Shown: positions 7,616 to 14,455, counted from the first letter of the stretch. The stretch is DNA of 14,932 bases from Dermatophilaceae bacterium (GCA_013361975.1 JABFXB010000064.1:1-14932); one strand, 5' to 3'. Program-made: numbers and translations. The notes: generated by a model not told the origin, from the sequence alone.

Positions 7616-9429
7616 CGGCAGATCCGATCCGAGTCTGGGCCCCCGCGGCCAGCAACGTCGACGTGCTCGTGAGCCCGGTGACCGAGACCGCGGGTGACTC
7701 CGAGCGGCACACGATGGAGCCAGCCGGCGGTGGCTGGTGGTCGTGGTCCCCCGCGACCGACGCACCGCTCGACTACTCGTTCAGCCTCGATGGCGGCGAC
7801 CCCCGGCCCGACCCGCGCAGCGCGTGGCAGCCGCACGGCGTCCACGGGCCCAGCCGCACCTTCGATGCCGCGGCCCACGCGTGGGGCGACGGCGAGTGGC
7901 CCGGCACGAGGGACGGCCGTGGCGTTATCGGAGGCGTCGTCTACGAGCTGCACCTCGGCACGTTCACGCCCGAGGGCACGCTCGACGGGGCGATCGGCCA
8001 CCTCGACCACCTCGTCGAGCTCGGTGTCGACGTCGTGGAGGTCATGCCGGTGGCCGCGTTCGGTGGCACGCACGGCTGGGGTTACGACGGCGTGGCCCCG
8101 TATGCCGTGCAGCACGCGTACGGAGGACCGGCGGCCTTCCAGCGCTTCGTCGACGCGTGCCACGCGAAGGGGCTCGGGGTCTGCCTCGACGTCGTCTACA
8201 ACCACCTCGGCCCGACCGGCAACTACCTCGCCGAGTTCGGCCCGTACTTCACCGACACCCACACGACGCCGTGGGGTCCCGCGGTCAACCTCGACGCCGA
8301 GGGCAGCCACGAGGTGCGCCGCTGGCTCGTCGACAACGCCCTGCGCTGGTTCCGCGACTTCCACGTCGATGCGCTGAGGCTCGACGCGGTCCACGAGCTG
8401 CGGGACGGTTCGCAGCCGCACATCCTCGCCCAGCTGTCCGACGAGACAGCCTCTCTCGCAAAGGAGCTCGGCCGGCCGCTCGACCTCATCGCCGAGAGCG
8501 ACCTCAACGACCCGGTCATGGTGACGCCCACAGCGGACGGCGGCCGCGGCATGACCGCGCAGTGGGACGACGACCTCCACCACGCCCTGCACGTGACGCT
8601 GACCGGCGAGAGGCAGGGCTACTACGCCGACTTCGCCGGCGGCACCGAGGCCTGGCCCGACGGCGGTCCGATCTCCGTGCTGGCCAAGACCCTGACCGAC
8701 GCGTTCCTCCACGACGGCCGGTTCTCGACGTTCCGCCAGGCGCGGTGGGGAGCGAAGGTCGACAAGGAGGCCCGCTCGGGGCACCAGTTCCTCGCCTACC
8801 TGCAGACCCACGACCAGGTCGGCAACCGCGCGACCGGCGACCGCATCAGCGAGCAGGTCTCGCCCGGACAGCAGGCGATCGGCGCGGCCCTCTACCTGCT
8901 CTCGCCCTACACGGCGATGGTCTTCATGGGGGAGGAGTGGCGCGCGAGCACGCCGTTCGCCTTCTTCACCTCGTTCGAGGAGGAGTGGCTGGCCGACGCT
9001 GTGCGTTCCGGCCGGCGGGGCGAGTTCGCGGCCCACGGCTGGGACGAGGCCGACGTGCCCGACCCCCAGGACCCGGCGACGCGCGACGAGAGCGTGCTCG
9101 ACTGGAGCGAGCCCACGGCCCCGGGCCACGTCGAGATGCTGCACTTCTACCGCGAGCTGATCCGGGTCCGCCGCACGCAGCCCGACGTCGCGTCGGGCGA
9201 CCTGAGGTCGACCTCGGCCAGGTTCGACGAGGACAAGCGATGGCTGGTGCTGTCGCGAGGTTCGGTGCACGTCGTGTGCAACCTCGCCGGCCGCAGCCAG
9301 GTGGTTCCCTTCGACGGGGACGTCCAGCACGTCCTCGCCTCGTGGGGCCGCGCGCCGGTCGTCGACGAGCACGGGGTGTGGCTCGACGGCCACGACGTCG
9401 CCGTGGTGCGCACTGACGCGCGGGTCTAG
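7612..9429 (+). CDS. treZ: Malto-oligosyltrehalose trehalohydrolase TreZ (GH13)
   Basis: Cleaves the bond next to the trehalosyl end of maltooligosyl trehalose, releasing free trehalose; last enzyme of the TreX-TreY-TreZ route. The 605-residue protein fits the family. An N-terminal beta domain (about 1-90, starting IRVWAPAASNVDV) precedes the barrel, which contains VYELHLGTFTPEGT and DVVYNHLGPTGNY. Catalytic residues by motif are nucleophile Asp258 in ALRLDAVHEL, general acid Glu295 in LIAESDLNDP, and Asp401 in LQTHDQVGNR. VFMGEEW and FFTSFEEEW further on are typical of TreZ. The ATG at 7612 overlaps the treY stop as ATGA. A 53-base gap separates it from the dodecin gene. Confidence 0.97.
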   Translation: MTADPIRVWAPAASNVDVLVSPVTETAGDSERHTMEPAGGGWWSWSPATDAPLDYSFSLDGGDPRPDPRSAWQPHGVHGPSRTFDAAAHAWGDGEWPGTRDGRGVIGGVVYELHLGTFTPEGTLDGAIGHLDHLVELGVDVVEVMPVAAFGGTHGWGYDGVAPYAVQHAYGGPAAFQRFVDACHAKGLGVCLDVVYNHLGPTGNYLAEFGPYFTDTHTTPWGPAVNLDAEGSHEVRRWLVDNALRWFRDFHVDALRLDAVHELRDGSQPHILAQLSDETASLAKELGRPLDLIAESDLNDPVMVTPTADGGRGMTAQWDDDLHHALHVTLTGERQGYYADFAGGTEAWPDGGPISVLAKTLTDAFLHDGRFSTFRQARWGAKVDKEARSGHQFLAYLQTHDQVGNRATGDRISEQVSPGQQAIGAALYLLSPYTAMVFMGEEWRASTPFAFFTSFEEEWLADAVRSGRRGEFAAHGWDEADVPDPQDPATRDESVLDWSEPTAPGHVEMLHFYRELIRVRRTQPDVASGDLRSTSARFDEDKRWLVLSRGSVHVVCNLAGRSQVVPFDGDVQHVLASWGRAPVVDEHGVWLDGHDVAVVRTDARV

Positions 9430-9482
9430 TTTGGTTCGAGGCGGCTCGGAGAGCCCGGGTGCCTTGAGCGAATCGAGAAGCC

Positions 9483-9692
9483 ATGGCCAACCACGTGTAT
9501 TCGATCTCCGAGGTCGTCGGGTCGTCGCCCGAGGGCATCGAGGCGGCGGTCGGCAACGCCGTCGCCAAGGCCAGCTCGACGGTGCGCAACCTCGACTGGT
9601 TCGAGGTCACCGACATCCGCGGCCAGCTCGCCGACGGAGCCGTGGCGCACTGGCAGGTCACCGTCAAGCTCGGCTTCCGCCTGGAGGACTGA
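9483..9692 (+). CDS. Dodecin family flavin-binding protein
   Basis: A 69-residue protein that assembles into hollow dodecamers binding flavins (FMN, riboflavin or related) as storage or as protection from free flavin. It starts MANHVYSISEVVGSSPEGIE and ends VTVKLGFRLED, close to the mycobacterial dodecin as I remember it. Trp39 in LDWFEV and Gln58 in HWQVTVK have the 19-residue spacing of the Trp/Gln flavin-sandwich pair known from archaeal dodecin. The ATG at 9483 has a purine run GAGAAG at 9475-9480, rather close. It follows treZ on the same strand and could be read through from the trehalose operon or have its own promoter in the gap; nothing in the sequence links flavin and trehalose. Confidence 0.95.
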   Translation: MANHVYSISEVVGSSPEGIEAAVGNAVAKASSTVRNLDWFEVTDIRGQLADGAVAHWQVTVKLGFRLED

Positions 9693-9716
9693 GCCCGCGA
9701 CCCCGCCCGATCCCGG

Positions 9717-9745
9717 CGAGCGGTCGATCAGGTGGGGACCGCTCG
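9717..9745. terminator. Bidirectional terminator hairpin between convergent genes
   Basis: CGAGCGGTC (9717-9725) and GACCGCTCG (9737-9745) form a perfect 9-bp stem with an 11-base loop. It lies 24 bases after the dodecin stop on the plus strand and one base beyond the stop of the small minus-strand gene. There is no T-run on either side. Its position between two convergent stops is what favours a terminator role. Confidence 0.6.
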
Positions 9746-9746
9746 G

Positions 9747-9941
9747 TCAGCCGACCACGCCGGGGCCGACGCCCACGTCTCGTTGCTTGCCGCAGTCGAG
9801 GCACTCCTGGTAGCGCGCCCCGGCCTCCACGCTGTTGGGATAGCGGTAGGTGCGCCAGCGGTGCCACACGTGCAGTCGGCACCACCACCGTCCGCGCCGT
9901 CGTTGCTCCTGCCCGGGCTCCCGGTGCGCAGTCTCGCCCAT
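9747..9941 (-). CDS. Small Cys/His protein, putative zinc-binding, unknown function
   Basis: A 64-residue basic protein. After a charged N-terminus (about residues 1-19, Arg-rich) come Cys21-x2-His24-x2-His27 in CRLHVWHRWR and later Cys47-x2-Cys50 in ECLDCGKQRD, a spacing that would suit one zinc ion. I recall similar short actinobacterial proteins with a CRLxxHRWR...Y..C..CGK pattern, but no known function. The open frame ends exactly beside a terminator hairpin, codes for aromatic and Cys residues unlike an out-of-frame shadow, and fills an otherwise empty 336-base gap, all in favour of a real gene. The ATG at 9941 has no good ribosome site, so the start is uncertain. It lies 87 bases downstream of the thioesterase gene in the same direction and may be co-transcribed with it. 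Confidence 0.65.
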   Translation of the reverse strand: MGETAHREPGQEQRRRGRWWCRLHVWHRWRTYRYPNSVEAGARYQECLDCGKQRDVGVGPGVVG

Positions 9942-10028
9942 GGAACCATGCTGCTCGCCGGGACGGGCGAGCGTGCGCCAACGCAGGCATTTGCGGCAGG
10001 GGTGGGTCCCGCCGGCGGTCCTGCGGCG

Positions 10029-10997
10029 TCACGCCTCCTTGACGCGCACCATGCCCTCCTGTGCGGTCGTGGCGACGAGCGTGCCGTCCTGCGCGTACAT
10101 CTCGCCGATCGAAAGGCCGCGCCCACTGATCGCGGAGGGCGACTGCTGGGCGTAGAGGAGCCACTCGTCGGCCCGGGCATCGCGGTGGAACCACATGGAG
10201 TGGTCGAGGCTCGCCACGCGCAGCCGCGGGTCGGTCCAGACCAGCCCGTGACGCCGGAGCACCGGTTCGAGCAGGGAGTAGTCGCTGGAGTACGCGAGCA
10301 CGGCCGCGTGGAGCAGCGGGTCGTCGGGCAGCCGGTCGATCGCCCGCATCCAGACGTGGTTGGTGGCGACCTGCTGCTGGCCGGCATCGACGAACATGTT
10401 GCTCTCGACGGGACGCATCTCGATGGGCCGCGACTCGGCAATGTGCCTGGCTCCGGGGTGGTCGACGCCCCGGAAGGCGTCGGCGAGGGAGGGAAGACCG
10501 TCAGGGCCGGCGACCGCGGGCATGGGGTCCTGGTGGTCGAGGCCGCCGGCTCGCTCCTGGAACGAGCACGTCATCGACATGATGGGGGCGCCCTTCTGCA
10601 CGGCATGGACCCGCCTGGTCGAGAACGAGTTGCCGTCGCGCATCTCCTCGACGGCGAAGCGGATCGGAAGGGTGTCGTCGCCGGGTCGCATGAAGTAGCC
10701 GTGGAGCGAGTGGATCGGTCGCGCGCCGTCGCCGTCGTTGACGTCACGCACCGTGATGCCGGCGGCCATGACGCACTGCGCGAGCACCTGGCCGCCGAAC
10801 ACGCGACCGTGCGGCATCTTCTGGCTACGTCCCTCGAAGACGCGGGCGGAGGTCGCCCCGATCGACTCCGCGGCGTCTCGTCCGAGCACGTCGGTGACGG
10901 CGATCTTCGCCGTCCCGATGTCGCGGAGGCTCAGCACGTCGAGGAGGTCCTCGAGAGGTGGCAGCGGGCGCGGCTCAGCGGGGGCGTCGGCACTCAC
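10029..10997 (-). CDS. tesB: Acyl-CoA thioesterase II (TesB family)
   Basis: Hydrolyses acyl-CoA thioesters to free acid and CoA in the cytoplasm. The 322 residues form the double-hotdog fold of TesB: first hotdog with HGRVFGGQVLAQ (63-74) and HSLHGYFMRPGD (96-107), second with ASLDHSMWFHR (262-272) and DEWLLYAQQSPSA (277-289). By comparison with the E. coli enzyme (Asp204, Thr228, Gln278, from memory) the active-site triad is Asp239 in SSDYSLLEP, Ser263 replacing Thr, and Gln313 in TAQEGMVR. The GTG at 10997 begins a slightly longer N-terminus than E. coli. It lies 6 bases after TAGGGT, so the mRNA may be leaderless; an AGGG within that element could also act as a ribosome site. The physiological substrate cannot be read from the context. 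Confidence 0.95.
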   Translation of the reverse strand: MSADAPAEPRPLPPLEDLLDVLSLRDIGTAKIAVTDVLGRDAAESIGATSARVFEGRSQKMPHGRVFGGQVLAQCVMAAGITVRDVNDGDGARPIHSLHGYFMRPGDDTLPIRFAVEEMRDGNSFSTRRVHAVQKGAPIMSMTCSFQERAGGLDHQDPMPAVAGPDGLPSLADAFRGVDHPGARHIAESRPIEMRPVESNMFVDAGQQQVATNHVWMRAIDRLPDDPLLHAAVLAYSSDYSLLEPVLRRHGLVWTDPRLRVASLDHSMWFHRDARADEWLLYAQQSPSAISGRGLSIGEMYAQDGTLVATTAQEGMVRVKEA

Positions 10998-11003
10998 ACG
11001 TCG

Positions 11004-11009
11004 ACCCTA
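11004..11009 (-). promoter_or_regulatory. tesB: Candidate -10 element of tesB, possibly leaderless transcript
   Basis: TAGGGT on the minus strand fits the actinobacterial TANNNT -10 pattern and ends 6 bases before the GTG start. Transcription would then begin at or near the first base of the start codon. A -35 is not clear; CCGACG 18 bases upstream is a partial match and falls within the preceding hairpin. Confidence 0.4.
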
Positions 11010-11015
11010 CTGGCC

Positions 11016-11040
11016 GGCCGCCCCATCCGTCGGGGCGGCC
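11016..11040 (-). terminator. Strong GC hairpin after recQ
   Basis: Perfect 9-bp arms, GGCCGCCCC and GGGGCGGCC, enclose a 7-base loop. The hairpin begins 7 bases after the helicase stop codon on the minus strand and precedes the tesB promoter candidate. There is no T-run. Its position fits a terminator that insulates tesB from the helicase transcript. Confidence 0.65.
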
Positions 11041-11047
11041 ACGCGTC

Positions 11048-13189
11048 TCAGGCCTCCAGCGCGAGCGTCAGCGGGAGCACGGCTGGGGCCCCGGCCTCAC
11101 GCAACAGGCCCGCGCAGACGGTGAGCGTCCAGCGTGAGTCGCTGACGTCGTCGACGAGCAGGACCGGACCAGGCACCTGCGCGAGGGAGGCCGCGAGCTG
11201 CGGACCGACCGCCAGCCGCCCCCACACGTTGGCGAGGCGGAAGGCGCTGTTGCCGCCGGGGTCGCCGACGGGTCCGCCCTCGACGAGGTCGAGCGCGCCG
11301 AGGTAGGGCAGGCGCCCGAGCTGCCCCAGACCGGCGGCGAGCGACCCGACGAGCTGCGGCCGTCGGCGTGACGGCACGGAGACGATGGCTGCGGGACGCT
11401 CGGCCCAGCCCCATCCGGCGAGCACGTCGACGCAGGCCCGGACCACCTCCGGGGGAACCTCCCGGTCGTCGCCGCGGAGCAGCTCGCGCAGACGATGCCC
11501 CCAGCCGAGGTCGCTCAGCCGGGCGACCGCCCGTCCCTCGCCCATCGCGACGGCGGGAGCGATCTTGCCCTTCAGGGGCACGCCGAGGCGGTCCATGCCG
11601 CTGGGCCACTGGGCCCGAGGATCGAGGACGACGCCCGGGCGCTCGAGCCGGGATCTCGCTGTGTTGACAGCCGCCTCGGGGATCGTGGTGTCGAACCAGG
11701 GACCGGCACACCGGTCGCAGCGACCGCACGGCTCGGCGGAGTCGTCGTCGAGGCACTCCTGGAGGAACGCCATGCGGCACCGGTCGGTGCGCTCGTAGTC
11801 GACCATCAGCTGCTGCTCGCGCTCGCGGGCCTCGGTGACCCGGCCATAGCGCTCGTCGTCGTACGTCCAGGGCTCGCCCGTCGCCGTCCAGCCGCCCGGG
11901 ACGCGGTGGACCGCGCCGTCGACGTCGAGCACCTTGAGCAGCAGCTCGAGGCGGGTGCGGCGCACGTCGACGATCGTCTCGAGCGCCATGGTGGACAGCG
12001 GGCGCTCGGACTCGGTGAGGGCCCGCACGACGGCGTCGGCCTGGTCCTGCCGGGGCATCGAGGCCGACGCGAAGTAGCGCCAGATGTCCTTGTCCTCGGG
12101 GCCGGGCATCAGGAGCACGTCGGCCCGGTCGGTGGCGCGGCCGGCTCGCCCGACCTGCTGGTAGTAGGCGACGGGCGACGACGGGGCGCCGAGGTGCAGC
12201 ACGAAGCCGAGGTCGGGCTTGTCGAAACCCATGCCGAGGGCCGACGTCGCGACGAGGGCCTTGACCTTGTTGTCGCGAAGGCTCTCTTCGAGGCGGATGC
12301 GCTCGGCCGGCTCGGTGCGACCGGTGTAGGCGGCGACCACGTGGCCTGCCTCGCGCAGCGCGACTGCCACGTCCTCGGCAGCCGCCACGGTCAGGGCGTA
12401 GACGATGCCCGAGCCGGGCAGCTCACCGAGGTGGGCGATGAGCCAGGCCAGGCGCTGCTCGGGGGCGGCGAGCGGTAGCACCCCGAGACGCAGGGAAGCC
12501 CGGGCCAGCGGCCCCCGAAGGGTCAGGACGTCGCGGCCGCCGGCGCCGAGCTGTTCGACGACGTCGGTCACGACACGGGCGTTCGCCGTGGCGGTCGTGG
12601 CGAGCACCGGAGTGCGCTCGGGCAGGGTCGTCAGCAGGTCGCGGATGCGGCGGTAGTCGGGCCGGAAGTCGTGGCCCCAGTCACTGATGCAGTGGGCTTC
12701 GTCGACGACGAGGAGGCCGCACGACTCGGCGAGCGCGGGCAGCTGCTCGTCGCGGAACCGCGGGTTGTTGAGGCGCTCCGGGCTCACGAGGAGCACGTCG
12801 ACCTCGCCGCGGGCGAGAGCACCGGAGACCGCGCCCCACTCGTCCGCGTTGGTCGAGTTGAGTGTCATGGCGCGGATGCCGGCGCGCTCCGCGGCGGCGA
12901 TCTGGTCGCGCATGAGCGCCAGCAGGGGGCTCACGATGACCGTGGGACCGGCGCCCTCGGCCCGGCGAAGGGCCGTCGCGACGAAGTAGACGGCGGACTT
13001 GCCCCAGCCGGTGCGCTGGACGACGAGCACCCGGCGTCGCCCCGCGACGAGCTCGTTGATGGCCTCGAGCTGGCCGTCGCGGAAGTCGACGTCGTCTCGG
13101 CCCACAAGGCGCCGCAGCGCCGTCGTGGCGCGCTCGAGCAGGCCGGGGTCGACGTCGGCTGCAGTCAGGGCGGCGGGGGTGGTCGACAT
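11048..13189 (-). CDS. recQ: RecQ-family ATP-dependent DNA helicase with C-terminal phosphoribosyltransferase-like domain
   Basis: A 713-residue 3'-5' helicase of the RecQ family, expected to act in recombination and repair. Motifs in order: FRDGQLEAI (36-44), Walker A QRTGWGKS (58-65, with Trp where RecQ usually has Gly), VVDEAHCISDWGHDFRPDYR (161-180), TTATA (198-202), and QQVGRAGR (344-351). A RecQ-type zinc site follows with Cys471, Cys488, Cys491 and Cys494. No HRDC domain is apparent. Instead, residues about 600-713 resemble a phosphoribosyltransferase: PSRRRPQLVGSLA (606-618) and VLLVDDVSDSRWT (676-688), which resembles a PRPP loop with the paired Asp680-Asp681 but lacks the usual small residue late in the loop. 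The ATG at 13189 gives a natural start; the frame is open to 13333 but the extra 48 residues look non-coding. It is divergent from the hotdog thioesterase gene. Confidence 0.92.
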   Translation of the reverse strand: MSTTPAALTAADVDPGLLERATTALRRLVGRDDVDFRDGQLEAINELVAGRRRVLVVQRTGWGKSAVYFVATALRRAEGAGPTVIVSPLLALMRDQIAAAERAGIRAMTLNSTNADEWGAVSGALARGEVDVLLVSPERLNNPRFRDEQLPALAESCGLLVVDEAHCISDWGHDFRPDYRRIRDLLTTLPERTPVLATTATANARVVTDVVEQLGAGGRDVLTLRGPLARASLRLGVLPLAAPEQRLAWLIAHLGELPGSGIVYALTVAAAEDVAVALREAGHVVAAYTGRTEPAERIRLEESLRDNKVKALVATSALGMGFDKPDLGFVLHLGAPSSPVAYYQQVGRAGRATDRADVLLMPGPEDKDIWRYFASASMPRQDQADAVVRALTESERPLSTMALETIVDVRRTRLELLLKVLDVDGAVHRVPGGWTATGEPWTYDDERYGRVTEAREREQQLMVDYERTDRCRMAFLQECLDDDSAEPCGRCDRCAGPWFDTTIPEAAVNTARSRLERPGVVLDPRAQWPSGMDRLGVPLKGKIAPAVAMGEGRAVARLSDLGWGHRLRELLRGDDREVPPEVVRACVDVLAGWGWAERPAAIVSVPSRRRPQLVGSLAAGLGQLGRLPYLGALDLVEGGPVGDPGGNSAFRLANVWGRLAVGPQLAASLAQVPGPVLLVDDVSDSRWTLTVCAGLLREAGAPAVLPLTLALEA

Positions 13190-13196
13190 GGCACCC

Positions 13197-13202
13197 AACC
13201 TA
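13197..13202 (-). promoter_or_regulatory. recQ: Candidate -10 element of recQ, possibly leaderless transcript
   Basis: TAGGTT on the minus strand fits TANNNT and ends 7 bases before the recQ ATG, so transcription would start about at the A of the start codon. There is no good ribosome site in the 7 intervening bases, which supports a leaderless reading. No -35 stands out. Confidence 0.4.
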
Positions 13203-13311
13203 CGTGGCGGCGCCGACTGCGCCGACCGGCATACCCGGCCTGTGGACGGGTGGCTCGTCCGCCAGGGGGCTGTGGAGGAGCGGCGACTCCCGTGACTGGA
13301 AGGATGGGGCC

Positions 13312-13806
13312 ATGACGCAGACCGGCGAACCACAGGCCACGCCCTACGCAGCGCAGGTGGCGCTGCGCTGGTCCGACATGGACGCCTACGCGCACATCAA
13401 CAACGTGCAGTTCCTCCGACTGCTCGAGGACGCCCGCGTGATCGCGTTCCGCGACTGGTTCGACGGCGGGGGCGCAGGTGACAAGTCGCTCCTCGACGAG
13501 GGCGTCCTCGTGTCACGCCACGAGATCGAGTACCGCAGGCCCCTCGGCTTCCGGCACGAGCCGGTGGAGATCCAGATGTGGGTGTCGCGTGTGGGCGGGG
13601 CCGGCTTCGACGTCGCCTACATCGTCACCGACCCGGACGGGGTCGACACCGCCGAGGGCCAGCGCCGCGTCTACGCCGTGGCCGAGACCGAGCTGGCGCT
13701 CTACGACTTCACGAGCGAGTCGCCGCGTCGGATGCGCCCCGAGGAGCGCGCCTCGCTGCGCGCGCACGAGGGCGAACCGGCACCGTTCCGGCGGCGGCGC
13801 CGGTGA
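13312..13806 (+). CDS. Hotdog-fold acyl-CoA thioesterase (4HBT family)
   Basis: A 164-residue single-hotdog protein of the 4HBT/YbgC/FadM group, expected to hydrolyse acyl-CoA or acyl-ACP thioesters in the cytoplasm. The signature is RWSDMDAYAHINNVQFLRLLEDAR (19-42), which contains the Asp and the His-Ile-Asn-Asn turn at the start of the central helix; Asp24 is the likely catalytic residue. The central strand has SRHEIEYRRPLGF, also conserved. The protein ends in an unusually basic tail of consecutive arginines. The ATG at 13312 was chosen because GGAAGG at 13298-13303 sits 8 bases upstream; the frame is open to 13204 but that stretch covers the divergent promoter region. Its stop overlaps the next gene as GTGA. 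The substrate is unknown. Confidence 0.93.
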   Translation: MTQTGEPQATPYAAQVALRWSDMDAYAHINNVQFLRLLEDARVIAFRDWFDGGGAGDKSLLDEGVLVSRHEIEYRRPLGFRHEPVEIQMWVSRVGGAGFDVAYIVTDPDGVDTAEGQRRVYAVAETELALYDFTSESPRRMRPEERASLRAHEGEPAPFRRRRR

Positions 13807-14441
13807 CCGGCACGGTGCACATCGACTTCGGCGACCCCCGCGGCCTGGCCGACCTCGGCACCTACCTCGGGCGCGCGCGCAAGGCCAACCCCGACGGTGC
13901 CGTGCGCCTGCAGGTGCTCGGGAACCTGCTCGTCACCACGGTCGCAGTGATCGAGGGCAGCGGCCTCTTGGGTGAAGGGACCGTGCTCGGCATGCGGGTG
14001 GTGGGCATCGCGCCGTCCGACGCGGTCGACACGACGGTGTCGTTCGCGTCGGTGGCCGACCGACTCGCTCGTGACGGCGCGGGGTCGGTCCTCAGCGTGC
14101 CGCCGACGACCGTTCGCGCCCCGTGGAGCGGACTCACGCCACCGCGGGACGGATGGGAGCCGGTGGGGCAGCTCGACGGCGACGCCGTGGAATCCATTGC
14201 GCGGCAAGGGATCTCACAGGTGGCCGAGGGCACGCCAGATGGTGCCGGCGCGCATGCCGTCGATGCGTTGCGTCGTCGGACGTGGGCTGCGATGAGTGAC
14301 ACAGTTCCCCCGATCGCGGCCGGCCTCGCCTTCGGCGCCCACGTGCTCGGCTTCACGTCGGCCGGTGAGCCGGCCTCCATCTCCACCCACGGTCGGTGGA
14401 CGCGTCTCAGCACGGGCCGCGGGCACGTGCTCGTCCGCTGA
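13803..14441 (+). CDS. Conserved actinobacterial protein of unknown function (212 aa)
   Basis: I recognise the general pattern of this protein from Actinomycetota, but know no function. The GTG at 13803 overlaps the thioesterase stop, so the two are probably translated together. It has no membrane segment, no signal peptide and no cysteine. An N-terminal part (2-100) runs FGDPRGLADLGTYLGRARK, then VLGMRVVGIAPSDAVDTTV and FASVADRLAR. A Trp/Pro-rich middle, APWSGLTPPRDGWEPVG (106-122), follows, then a helical part and a C-terminal end, GRWTRLSTGRGHVLVR (197-212). The even distribution of hydrophobic residues suggests a soluble globular protein. Coupling to a thioesterase hints at a role in acyl-CoA metabolism, but that is only a guess. 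Confidence 0.88.
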   Translation: MTGTVHIDFGDPRGLADLGTYLGRARKANPDGAVRLQVLGNLLVTTVAVIEGSGLLGEGTVLGMRVVGIAPSDAVDTTVSFASVADRLARDGAGSVLSVPPTTVRAPWSGLTPPRDGWEPVGQLDGDAVESIARQGISQVAEGTPDGAGAHAVDALRRRTWAAMSDTVPPIAAGLAFGAHVLGFTSAGEPASISTHGRWTRLSTGRGHVLVR

Positions 14442-14455
14442 GACGGCGGTCGAGG

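Noticed and set aside
7519..9393. Long open frame on the minus strand opposite treZ
   Set aside because: Same antisense artefact; treZ itself has intact GH13 motifs along the whole length.
11495..12478. Plus-strand open frame opposite recQ
   Set aside because: Composition is typical of an antisense shadow, and recQ motifs on the minus strand explain this stretch.
2858..13234. 16-base direct repeat (GCGCCGACCGGCATAC) shared by the two intergenic regions near 2858 and 13219
   Set aside because: A single exact 16-mer match is near chance level for a GC-rich window of this size, so I kept only the heptamer observation and not a dispersed repeat.
2074..13234. GGCATAC as an FtsK-orienting or uptake-type polar sequence
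   Set aside because: Four copies in each orientation over the window show no strand bias; eight sites are too few to claim a specific role.
13190..13333. 48-residue N-terminal extension of recQ
   Set aside because: It would cover the divergent promoter region and start of the thioesterase gene, and the sequence (Ser/Arg/Pro-rich) does not resemble RecQ; the ATG at 13189 has a -10 candidate at leaderless spacing.
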